From: Fibrella aestuarina BUZ 2
Lineage (GTDB): Bacteria > Bacteroidota > Bacteroidia > Cytophagales > Spirosomataceae
Assembly (NCBI RefSeq): GCF_000331105.1
Contig: NC_020054.1
Coordinates: 3,532,478 to 3,596,477 of the forward strand
Length of the DNA: 64,000 nt
Direction of reading: 5' to 3'
A model generated the notes under the pieces. The model saw only the letters and a list, made by a program, of their open reading frames with translations, was not told the DNA's origin and did not search any database. Shown piece by piece: positions 9,698 through 17,319 of the stretch. The position numbers were made by a program, and so were the translations under genes. How positions within the stretch are numbered: position 1 is the stretch's first letter; each line of letters starts with the position of its first letter.

Positions 9698-10423
9698 TTA
9701 GATGTCAGTCGGTTTGAAGCGGTACAGATACGGGGCTTTGTGAGGCGTGCCGGCCCGCCGCTCCGACAGGCGTTCCAACGTACCTGAGGCCATCAGTTTC
9801 TTGTAGAAATTGCGCGCATCCAGCGGTTGTCCCAGAATGGTTTCGTGCAGGCGCTGCAACTCGGGAACCGTAAAAGCGGAGGGAAGCAAATGGCTGATCG
9901 GCTGATCGGCGAACTGCCTGCGCAACGACGACAACGCTACCGCCACAATATGATTATGGTCGAAGAGCAGCGGCGGGATGTCGTCGACGTTCCACCAGCA
10001 GCATTCCTCCGTCAGGAAGTCGGGCGTAGGGACCACTTTCGAGTACTCGACCAGCGCGTAATACCCGATCGAAATGGTTCGTTCCGACCAGTTGACCTGC
10101 TGTATGGGCAGTTTGGTACGCGCCCAGGTATCGGCCTGATCATACCGCTCGGCCTCGCCAAACACATGGAATTGCTGTAAATACAGTTCGTCGAGGCCCG
10201 TTCGCTCGCGCACCACCCGCTGCGCCGCCACATCCACCGACTCAGTTTTGCGGATAAAGCCACCCGGCAGGCTCCATTCGGTAGTGCCTTTCCAGCGGAG
10301 CAACAGCACCTTCAACTGATTCTCGTGAAAGCCAAAAATGACCCCGTCGATGGATAGGTAATGGATGCACTGTTCCGAGACGTCCTGGTAATACTGAATA
10401 GCCGGATGGTTATACGCATTCAT
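9698..10423 (-). CDS. Nudix-related transcriptional regulator (NrtR/AraR-like)
   Basis: A 241-residue protein with an N-terminal Nudix-fold domain (about 20-150) and a C-terminal winged-helix-like part (about 160-235: FTVPELQRLHETIL, then FYKKLMASGTLERL). The Nudix box is degenerate. In place of REUxEExGU the segment reads RVVRERTGL, so the metal-binding glutamates are not conserved and hydrolase activity is unlikely. This matches NrtR-type regulators, in which the Nudix domain senses a ligand; in Bacteroides the arabinose regulator AraR belongs to this group. It is divergent from the esterase/CitMHS/AtuA operon with a strong inverted repeat between them, so it is the likely repressor of that operon and perhaps of itself. 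The effector is unknown. Confidence 0.85.
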   Translation of the reverse strand: MNAYNHPAIQYYQDVSEQCIHYLSIDGVIFGFHENQLKVLLLRWKGTTEWSLPGGFIRKTESVDVAAQRVVRERTGLDELYLQQFHVFGEAERYDQADTWARTKLPIQQVNWSERTISIGYYALVEYSKVVPTPDFLTEECCWWNVDDIPPLLFDHNHIVAVALSSLRRQFADQPISHLLPSAFTVPELQRLHETILGQPLDARNFYKKLMASGTLERLSERRAGTPHKAPYLYRFKPTDI

Positions 10424-10466
10424 AAAATTTTACAACAAGAATGACGAACTGGTAGGACAATTAAGC

Positions 10467-10491
10467 GCTTTACGTACTTTTGACGTAAAGC
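10467..10491 (+). promoter_or_regulatory. Inverted-repeat operator overlapping a TACTTTTG -7 box
   Basis: A perfect inverted repeat of 9-bp arms (GCTTTACGT at 10467-10475, ACGTAAAGC at 10483-10491) flanks a 7-bp spacer. The -7 element TACTTTTG (10475-10482, exact TAnnTTTG) spans the spacer and the last base of the left arm. A protein bound here would block transcription toward the operon. No good -33 TTG is visible, as expected for a regulated promoter. The adjacent Nudix-type regulator is the obvious candidate to bind; that link is inferred. Confidence 0.6.
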
Positions 10492-10635
10492 TAGCTACTA
10501 CCGCTTTGGTTTGCTTGTCTACAGCTCAAACCTACGTCCCGCAACGTCCTGATCGTGCCCTCCCTTCATGAAACGCCTAAAAATAGGATTACTGTAGGGT
10601 TTATCAACCCTCGGTACGCCGTGCCTGATCATACC

Positions 10636-11505
10636 ATGAAAAAGAAGTTATTCGCTGCGCTCTGTCTCTTTGCGTTACCTCTTTTGGGCATCTGCGCCAA
10701 GGTCGATACCATCGACGTACCCAGCGCCCGGATGAACCGTACGTTGCGGGCGGCGGTGGTATTGCCGGAGCAGTACGTGAAGGCAAAAAAACGCGATGCC
10801 CGCGCCTTCCCGGTGCTGTACCTGCTTCATGGCGGGAGTGGCAGCTTCCGCGACTGGCTTACCAAAACGCCCGACAAAACGCTGCTCCACCGCCTGGCCG
10901 ACCAGTATAACCTGATCATTGTAACGCCCGACGGTGACCCCACCAGCTACTACTTTGACAGCCCGCTGGTGCCAGCGAGCCAGTTCGAGACGTTCATTTC
11001 GAGCGAACTGATTCAGAAAATTGACGCGACCTACCGCACCATTCGCGAGAAGAAAGGGCGCGTGATTGCGGGGCTGAGCATGGGCGGCCACGGTGCCCTG
11101 TTCATTTCGAGCCGCCACCCCGACCTGTATGCCGCCGCCGGGAGCATGAGCGGGGTGATGAACATCAACACGGCCACCTGGAAGGTCCCCGCCGACTTCG
11201 CCAAATCGCGGGCCGATAATTTTGTCAAACTACTGGGCCCACCAGCTACGGGCGACGCGCCATACCCCGGCTACACGATGGTGACGCTGGCCGACAAGCT
11301 CAAGGCCAACGGCCTGCCGCTCATTCTCGACATTGGCGTAGATGATTTCCTTATCAACGGCAACCGGGACCTGCATCAGCAATTGATGGCCAACCAGACG
11401 CCCCACGACTATACCGAGCGGCCCGGCGCTCATACCTGGGAGTACTGGGGCAATGCTCTGCCGTATCAGGTACTTTTTTTTAGTAAGATTCTGGCTATCA
11501 ACTGA
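10636..11505 (+). CDS. Exported esterase (esterase D / feruloyl-esterase-like)
   Basis: A 289-residue putative serine esterase, first gene of the operon. A signal peptide starts MKKKLFAALCLFALPLLG, which is why I place the start at 10636; a GTG at 10555 in the same frame would add 27 residues that look unlike coding sequence. Motifs include LLHGG for the oxyanion hole, the nucleophile Ser148 in GLSMGG, an acidic residue in DIGVDD and His in GAHTW. The family includes S-formylglutathione hydrolase, tributyrin esterase and acetylxylan/feruloyl esterases. The exported location points to an extracytoplasmic ester, perhaps plant or polyol derived, but the substrate cannot be deduced. Confidence 0.88.
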   Translation: MKKKLFAALCLFALPLLGICAKVDTIDVPSARMNRTLRAAVVLPEQYVKAKKRDARAFPVLYLLHGGSGSFRDWLTKTPDKTLLHRLADQYNLIIVTPDGDPTSYYFDSPLVPASQFETFISSELIQKIDATYRTIREKKGRVIAGLSMGGHGALFISSRHPDLYAAAGSMSGVMNINTATWKVPADFAKSRADNFVKLLGPPATGDAPYPGYTMVTLADKLKANGLPLILDIGVDDFLINGNRDLHQQLMANQTPHDYTERPGAHTWEYWGNALPYQVLFFSKILAIN

Positions 11506-11546
11506 CTGCGTGTAATTCGTTTCATGACTAATTTTCCGTATTTCGA

Positions 11547-13187
11547 ATGAAAACTCACTCTTTTCTTGTCGCGTTAGCGGCGCTTGCGCTGCCCCTGCTG
11601 GCAGTAGGCCAGCCCAAAAAAGAAATGGCCGCGCCGATCGTGGCTGGTAAAGACATCGCCGTTGTGCCGACCGAATCGGGCAAGGTGCGTGGGTACGTCC
11701 ACAATGGCATCTACACCTTCAAAGGCATTCCCTACGCCAAGGCCGAGCGGTTTATGGCCCCCACCAAACCCGATTCGTGGTCGGGGGTACGTTCGTCGAT
11801 GACCTACGGCCCCGTTTGCCCCATCGACCCCACGACCTCCGTGTATGATGAAATCGAATTCCCGTTTCATCATGATTGGGGCTACATGAACGAAAATTGC
11901 CTCAGCCTCAACGTCTGGACACCGCAGGCTACCGCTGCCCAAAAGAGCCCCGCGGGAGGCCGCCCCGTACTGGTGTGGCTGCACGGTGGTGGTTTCTCGG
12001 CCGGTTCGTCGGTGGAGCTGCCGTCCTACGACGGCGAAAACATGACCCGCAAAGGCGACGTGGTGGTCGTGACGGTCAACCACCGGCTCAACCTGCTCGG
12101 CTTTCTGGACCTGTCGGCCTACGGCGAGAAGTACAAAAGCTCGGCTAACGCCGGGCTGCTCGATCTGGTGGCGGCCCTGCAATGGGTGAAGGCCAACATC
12201 AGTCAGTTTGGCGGCGATCCGGGCAACGTGACCATCTTCGGGCAGTCGGGTGGGGGTGGCAAAGTGACCAGCCTGATGAACGCGCCGTCGGCCAAAGGGC
12301 TGTTTCACAAGGCCATCGTGCAGAGTGGGAGCTACGTGAACAGCTTCACCGAAAAAGAGCTGTCGCAGAAAGTGGGTGCCGCCATGCTGGCCGAACTGAA
12401 CCTGCAACCCAACCAGGTCGATTCGCTGCAAAAATTCTCGTATGAACGCCTGAGTGCCGCTAGTAAACGGGCACTTCGGAAGGTGAACGAGTCGTTGAAA
12501 GCCGAAAACCGCCCGGCGTTCGGCGTGGGCTGGGGGCCAACCCTCGACGGGACGTTCCTGCCCTATCAGCCGTCGGAACCCGCCGCGATGGAACTGGCCA
12601 AAAATGTGCCGCTGCTGGTGGGGTCGACCAAAACCGAATTTGGCCCCTTCAACCCGACCAACCGCGTAGCCGACATGGACGCGGCCAAAGCCAACCTGCA
12701 AAAACGCTTCGGCACCAAAACCGATGCCTACCTGACCGCCGCCAAAAAAGCGTATCCTGAAGCCACCCAACCCTCCGACTACGTAAATATCGACATCAAT
12801 TTCCGGGCGGGGGCTGTGCAGCAGGCTAACCAGAAAGCCGTAGCGGGTGCGGCGCCGGTCTATGTGTACCTGTTCACCTGGAATTCGCCCGTGAACGATG
12901 GTATTTATAAGTCGATGCACTGCATGGAACTGCCGTTCGTGTTTGACAACATCAGCCGTTGCGAAGAGATGACGGGGGGCGGCAAAGAGGCCTACGCGCT
13001 GGCCGACAAGATGAGCCGCGCCTGGATTGCCTTCGCCCGCACCGGCAACCCCAACCACAAAGGCTTACCCAACTGGCCCGCCTACACCGCCCAGACCGGC
13101 GCGACCATGCTGTTTGACAACGTAAGCCAGATCAAAAATCACCCCGACAAAGAACTGCTCGAAGTTGCCACCGGCAAGTCGATGTAG
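11547..13187 (+). CDS. Exported type-B carboxylesterase
   Basis: A 546-residue carboxylesterase/lipase family type-B enzyme, the usual length. A signal peptide ends about AVGQ (residue 22). Typical landmarks are FKGIPYA, ENCLSLNVWTP, VWLHGGGF and the region FGGDPGNVTIFGQSGGG with nucleophile Ser234. The usual GESAGG is GQSGGG here, a seen but tolerated variant. Near the C-terminus HCMELPFVF supplies the probable catalytic His. It lies 41 bases after the previous esterase and 22 before the next hydrolase, on the same strand, so co-transcription is likely. The substrate is unknown. Confidence 0.92.
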   Translation: MKTHSFLVALAALALPLLAVGQPKKEMAAPIVAGKDIAVVPTESGKVRGYVHNGIYTFKGIPYAKAERFMAPTKPDSWSGVRSSMTYGPVCPIDPTTSVYDEIEFPFHHDWGYMNENCLSLNVWTPQATAAQKSPAGGRPVLVWLHGGGFSAGSSVELPSYDGENMTRKGDVVVVTVNHRLNLLGFLDLSAYGEKYKSSANAGLLDLVAALQWVKANISQFGGDPGNVTIFGQSGGGGKVTSLMNAPSAKGLFHKAIVQSGSYVNSFTEKELSQKVGAAMLAELNLQPNQVDSLQKFSYERLSAASKRALRKVNESLKAENRPAFGVGWGPTLDGTFLPYQPSEPAAMELAKNVPLLVGSTKTEFGPFNPTNRVADMDAAKANLQKRFGTKTDAYLTAAKKAYPEATQPSDYVNIDINFRAGAVQQANQKAVAGAAPVYVYLFTWNSPVNDGIYKSMHCMELPFVFDNISRCEEMTGGGKEAYALADKMSRAWIAFARTGNPNHKGLPNWPAYTAQTGATMLFDNVSQIKNHPDKELLEVATGKSM

Positions 13188-13209
13188 GGTTGTTCTCCCC
13201 CAATTACCG

Positions 13210-14253
13210 ATGAAAGTCGCGATTATCTTCCTGGCTATGGTGCTGGCTGCGTTCACAACGAACGTGTCACCGGGTCCTGCAACGCCGTCAACCCCCGCCG
13301 CCGATCGCTTTACCAAAGTGAGCGACGTTGTCTGGGCATCACCGAAGGGGTTTGACCTGACGATGGATATTTACACGCCCAACACGGGCAAGAAGAGCTA
13401 CCCGGTCGTGGTGATTTTCCACGGCGGCGGCTGGCTCATCAACACCAAAAGCATCATGAACGAGATGGCAACATACCTGGCCAATAAGTCGGAGTACGTC
13501 GTCTGTAACGTCAATTACCGGCTGCTGGGCGATCAGGGCAACACCGTGACGATGAACCAGATCGTGGAGGATGCCTTTGGCGCGGTACTATGGGTGAAAG
13601 ACAACATTGCTAAGTACAAAGGCGACGCGGGTAAGATCACCGTGACGGGCGACAGCGCGGGCGGGCATCTGGCTACGATGGTGGTGGTGCAGGGGCAAAA
13701 CCTGGAGTCGGATGGCTTTGCGGGAAATACGCTGGGCTTCAGACCAACGTACCTGCCCGCCGGAAAAACAGCCGAGCAGGTGGCGGCCGCCAACGGACTG
13801 GCGGTGCAGGCTGGGCTGATCAGCTACGGGGCGTTTGATCTCTACGCCAGCGCGCTGGGTGGTTTTGAGAAGGAGAGCAACATCTTCTGGGGGATGGGCA
13901 AAGCCAAAGCGCGGGGTATCTTCGGAGAAGGCATCACGCCCGCCGCCAACCCGGCTCCCTACAAGCAGGTGTCACCGATCTACGTGGTGCCCAAAGCGGG
14001 CGAGCGTAACCTGCCGCCGCTGTTCTTTTCGGTGGGTTCAAAAGACGACCTGACCACGCCCAAGTCGGTCGAGGCGTTTATCGGTAAACTGAAGGAAGCC
14101 GGACACACCAACCTCGAGTACTGGGTGTACGAAGACCGACCGCATGCGTTTCTGGACTCGGGCTCAAATCCGTATCTGAAAACGAGCTTCCAGCACGATG
14201 CGCCCGAAGCTCTCGACCGGATGATCGCCTTCCTGAATAAGGTGTTCTATTGA
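13210..14253 (+). CDS. Exported alpha/beta hydrolase
   Basis: A 347-residue alpha/beta hydrolase of the HSL/BD-FAE-like group. The N-terminal hydrophobic segment from the ATG at 13210 is a probable signal peptide. Motifs are HGGGW, VNYRLLG, GDSAGG with Ser149, GSKDDLTTP for the acid and DRPHAF for the histidine. It is the third exported hydrolase in a row and is followed only 7 bases later by the CitMHS permease, which ties the hydrolases to a transported product. The regular family members remove acyl groups from small molecules or polysaccharides. Confidence 0.9.
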   Translation: MKVAIIFLAMVLAAFTTNVSPGPATPSTPAADRFTKVSDVVWASPKGFDLTMDIYTPNTGKKSYPVVVIFHGGGWLINTKSIMNEMATYLANKSEYVVCNVNYRLLGDQGNTVTMNQIVEDAFGAVLWVKDNIAKYKGDAGKITVTGDSAGGHLATMVVVQGQNLESDGFAGNTLGFRPTYLPAGKTAEQVAAANGLAVQAGLISYGAFDLYASALGGFEKESNIFWGMGKAKARGIFGEGITPAANPAPYKQVSPIYVVPKAGERNLPPLFFSVGSKDDLTTPKSVEAFIGKLKEAGHTNLEYWVYEDRPHAFLDSGSNPYLKTSFQHDAPEALDRMIAFLNKVFY

Positions 14254-14260
14254 GCTGCCC

Positions 14261-15556
14261 ATGCTGTCACTGCTCGGCTTCGCGACCATCGCGCTGTTTC
14301 TATTGCTGATCATCACTAAGCGGCTGTCGGTGGTGACGGCGTTGGTGCTGGTGCCGCTGGTGATGGGGCTGCTGGCGGGTTTCGGTCCGAACGAGTTGGG
14401 TGAGATGATGCTGGCCGGGATCAAACAGGTAGCGCCCACGGGCATTCTGCTGATGTTTGCGGTGCTGTATTTCGCCACCATGCTCGACGCGGGCCTGTTC
14501 GACCCCATCATCGCGGGCATCATCCGCTACGTGAAGGGCGATCCGCTGAAAGTGATTGTGGGCACGGCGCTGCTGACGATGATCGTACACCTCGACGGTG
14601 ACGGTACCGCGACGTTCATGATCGTGCTATCGGCGTTTGTTCCCATTTACCGGCAACTGAACATTAACAAGCGCATCTTGCCGGGCATTGTGGCGCTGAG
14701 CGTTGGGCCATTGCACCTGGTGCCCTGGTCAGGTACGTCGGCGCGGGCGATATCGACCCTGAAAACCGACGCCACGCAGTTGTTCAACCCGAATATACCC
14801 GCCATGCTGGCGGGTGTCGGCTGGGTGCTGGCTGTTGCCTATTGGTTTGGTCTGAAGGAGCGCAAACGGCTGGGCGTGACTGAGCTGACCTACGTACACC
14901 ACGACAACCTGACGGATAGCCAACGGGCCTTGCGCCGCCCGAAACTGTTCTGGATCAACGCCGTTCTGACCATTGGCCTGATCGTTACGCTGATGAAGGG
15001 GTGGGTGCCCACTCCCGCGCTGTTCGTGGTGGCGGCAGCCGTGGCGCTGGTGCTCAACTACCCCCGGTTAGCCGATCAGCAGGCTGTGTTGCGGGGGCAT
15101 GGCAACAACATTTTCATGGTGTCGAGCATGATATTCGCCGCGGGCGTTTTCTCGGGAATCCTGACCGGCTCCAAGATGATCGAGGCGATGGCTACGTCGC
15201 TGGTGTCGCTGATTCCCCAGCAGCACGCCGCTTGGCTGCCCACGCTCACGGCCATCACCAGTATGCCCGCCAGTTTGCTCTTTACGCCCGACGCCTACTA
15301 TTTCGGGGTCGTGCCGATTCTGAGCAGCACGGCTACTCAGTTTGGTATCGATCCGCTCGAAATTGGCCGGGCGGCTTTGCTAGGGCAGATGACTGTGGGG
15401 TTCCCGGTTAGCCCACTAACGGCGTCGACGTTTTTGCTGGTTGGGTTGGCCGAGGTCGATCTGGGTGATCATCAGAAATTTACCCTGAAATGGGCTTTTG
15501 GTGCAACGCTGGTTATGACCTTGGTTGCGCTCTTAACGGGTTCCATTCACCTATGA
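14261..15556 (+). CDS. CitMHS family organic-acid transporter
   Basis: A 431-residue integral membrane protein with about 11-12 hydrophobic segments. The sequence matches the CitMHS family (citrate-metal:H+ symporters and related GntP/ArsB-like carriers). Signatures are the early block GFGPNELGEMMLAGIKQVAP, the conserved VHLDGDGTATFMIVLSA and PLHLVPWSGTSARA, and the late segment MPASLLFTPDAYYFGVVPI. It should import a di- or tricarboxylate, possibly as a metal complex, across the inner membrane. Seven bases after the hydrolase gene and overlapping the AtuA-like gene by ATGA, it is firmly within the operon. The actual substrate is not known. Confidence 0.92.
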   Translation: MLSLLGFATIALFLLLIITKRLSVVTALVLVPLVMGLLAGFGPNELGEMMLAGIKQVAPTGILLMFAVLYFATMLDAGLFDPIIAGIIRYVKGDPLKVIVGTALLTMIVHLDGDGTATFMIVLSAFVPIYRQLNINKRILPGIVALSVGPLHLVPWSGTSARAISTLKTDATQLFNPNIPAMLAGVGWVLAVAYWFGLKERKRLGVTELTYVHHDNLTDSQRALRRPKLFWINAVLTIGLIVTLMKGWVPTPALFVVAAAVALVLNYPRLADQQAVLRGHGNNIFMVSSMIFAAGVFSGILTGSKMIEAMATSLVSLIPQQHAAWLPTLTAITSMPASLLFTPDAYYFGVVPILSSTATQFGIDPLEIGRAALLGQMTVGFPVSPLTASTFLLVGLAEVDLGDHQKFTLKWAFGATLVMTLVALLTGSIHL

Positions 15557-16875
15557 AAACAACGGTTCGCATTGGCTGCGGGGCCGGCTTCTCTGGTGAC
15601 CGGCTCGACCCGGCGGTCGTGCTGGTTGAGCAGGGCGGGCTGGATTATCTGGTGCTGGAATGCCTCGCCGAACGGACGATTGCCCTTGCCCAGAAACGCA
15701 AACGGCAAAATCCGGCGCTGGGGTATGATCCGCTGCTGGAACGCCGGATCGAAAGCCTGCTCCCGCTGCTGCTGGACAAAAACGTTCGGTTGATTACCAA
15801 CATGGGGGCGGCCAATCCGCTGGCGGCGGGCGAGAGGATCGGCGAGATAGCCCGGCGTTTGAATCGCTCCGTAACGGTGGCGGTGGTGCAGGGTGACGAT
15901 GTGCTGCATCAGTTAACGGGCGATGAACCGAGCCTGGAAACGGGCCTCCCGCTACGCCAGTCAGGTACGTTGCTGTCTGCGAACGCCTACCTGGGCAGCG
16001 ACGCTATCCTGCCCGCGCTGGCTACCGGAGCACACGTCATCATTACGGGCCGCGTAGCCGATCCGTCGTTGTTCGTCGCCCCACTGGCCCACGCGTTTGG
16101 CTGGTCGCTGGACGACTCCCGGCTGATGGGGCAGGCAACCGTGATCGGGCATTTGCTCGAATGTGCCGGTCAACTGACGGGTGGCTACTTCGCCGACCCC
16201 GGGCGCAAAGACGTACCGGATCTGGCGCACCTGGGCCACCCGTTTGCGGATGTGCAGGCCGACGGTACGGCTACGTTTGGCAAGGTGGCCGGAACGGGTG
16301 GCCTGCTCACCACCGCCACCGCCAGCGAGCAACTGCTTTATGAAGTGATGGACCCCCGCCGCTACATGACCCCCGACGTGATCGCCGATTTCACGCAGGT
16401 ACGTCTCGAACAGGCAGGCATCAATCAGGTACGGGCTATCGGTGGACAGGGCGAAGCAAGACCCGACACGCTGAAAGTCAGCGTGGGCTATGATGCCGGG
16501 TACGTTGGGGAAGGCGAAATTGCTTACGCTGGCGCCAACGCACTGGCCCGCGCCGAACTGGCCGGCCGCCTGGTGCAGGCGCGCCTGCAGGATCGGTTTG
16601 GCGACCTACGCGTCGATTACATCGGCAGTACCTCGGTCCATCGCACGAACTTTGGTCAGGCTCCCGAGCCCTACGAAATCCGCTTGCGTGTAGCGGGCAA
16701 GGCAAGTACGGCCGCTGAGGCAGCGTTGGTCGGCGAGGAGGTCGAGGCGCTGTATACCAACGGCCCCGCTGGCGGCGGTGGAGCCCGAAAGTACGTGCAC
16801 GAAGTGGTGGGGATCGTTTCGATGCTCTTGCCACGTCATCGGGTTACACCGACGGTCACCTTGCTAACGGTATGA
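15553..16875 (+). CDS. AtuA-like (DUF1446) family protein
   Basis: A 440-residue cytosolic protein of the acyclic terpene utilisation AtuA/DUF1446 family. Visible family features are the start RIGCGAGFSGDR, LDYLVLECLAERT, LITNMGAANPLAA, ITGRVADPSLFVAPL, HLLECAGQLTGGYFADPG and the C-terminal glycine-rich GPAGGGGARKYV. AtuA is needed for growth of Pseudomonas on citronellol/geraniol, but its reaction is not established. The start ATG at 15553 overlaps the permease stop (ATGA). The gene stops by ATGA overlap with the next gene, which carries the C-terminal ferredoxin-fold domain fused to AtuA in many bacteria; here the two are separate proteins. It probably acts on the imported organic acid. Confidence 0.88.
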   Translation: MKTTVRIGCGAGFSGDRLDPAVVLVEQGGLDYLVLECLAERTIALAQKRKRQNPALGYDPLLERRIESLLPLLLDKNVRLITNMGAANPLAAGERIGEIARRLNRSVTVAVVQGDDVLHQLTGDEPSLETGLPLRQSGTLLSANAYLGSDAILPALATGAHVIITGRVADPSLFVAPLAHAFGWSLDDSRLMGQATVIGHLLECAGQLTGGYFADPGRKDVPDLAHLGHPFADVQADGTATFGKVAGTGGLLTTATASEQLLYEVMDPRRYMTPDVIADFTQVRLEQAGINQVRAIGGQGEARPDTLKVSVGYDAGYVGEGEIAYAGANALARAELAGRLVQARLQDRFGDLRVDYIGSTSVHRTNFGQAPEPYEIRLRVAGKASTAAEAALVGEEVEALYTNGPAGGGGARKYVHEVVGIVSMLLPRHRVTPTVTLLTV

Positions 16876-17189
16876 AAACAAAACTCTATGAACTGGCTCA
16901 CAGCCGGGCGGGTGACAAGGGCAACACCCTGACGCTCTCGCTGATTCCGTACCGTGCCGAAGACTACCCGCTTCTGCGCGAGCAGGTGACTGCCGAGGCC
17001 GTCAAACAGCATTTGCAGGCCATTGTAGCAGGCGATGTGATCCGCTACGAATTGCCGAATCTGCCCGCGCTTACGTTTGTCTGTCAGCAGGCGCTGCTGG
17101 GCGGGGTTACTACGTCACTGGCGATGGACACCCACGGCAAAAGCCTGAGTTATGCGTTGCTGGAACTGGAAATTCATACAACTTCGTAG
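16872..17189 (+). CDS. AtuA-like C-terminal (ferredoxin-fold, DUF4387-like) protein
   Basis: A 105-residue protein starting MKTKLYELAHSRAGDKGNTL, the hallmark of the small domain found C-terminal to DUF1446 or encoded next to it. RAGDKGNT is its most conserved motif. It overlaps the AtuA-like gene by four bases (ATGA), which implies translational coupling and a stable complex. No signal peptide is present. It is the last gene of the operon and is followed by a possible hairpin. Confidence 0.85.
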   Translation: MKTKLYELAHSRAGDKGNTLTLSLIPYRAEDYPLLREQVTAEAVKQHLQAIVAGDVIRYELPNLPALTFVCQQALLGGVTTSLAMDTHGKSLSYALLELEIHTTS

Positions 17190-17190
17190 C

Positions 17191-17259
17191 TAGCTGGCGG
17201 TCAGGTACGTTGCCTGGGGGTATCGAGACTGACCTGTTTTGGCTTAGCCAGCTACGTTT
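17191..17259 (+). terminator. Possible hairpin after the AtuA operon
   Basis: TAGCTGGC (17191-17198) pairs with GCCAGCTA (17247-17254), and inside it GGTCAG (17199-17204) pairs with CTGACC (17229-17234). A short T-run follows. The octamer GGTACGTT lies in the loop side (17204-17211). It is a weak terminator by inspection. Confidence 0.45.
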
Positions 17260-17319
17260 TAGCGCGAACCGGGCGCCAGGACGTTCATTTTTAGCGTATT
17301 TTTCGGGTACATCAACTCT

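Noticed and set aside
10568..10597. Nine-codon leader peptide before the first esterase gene
   Set aside because: It begins with ATG and ends in TAG in the leader, but there is no hairpin pair or amino-acid bias to support attenuation.
11574..13058. Long minus-strand open frame opposite the type-B carboxylesterase
   Set aside because: It is the reverse-frame shadow of a gene with all catalytic motifs; its composition is His/Gly/Arg-rich with no domain.
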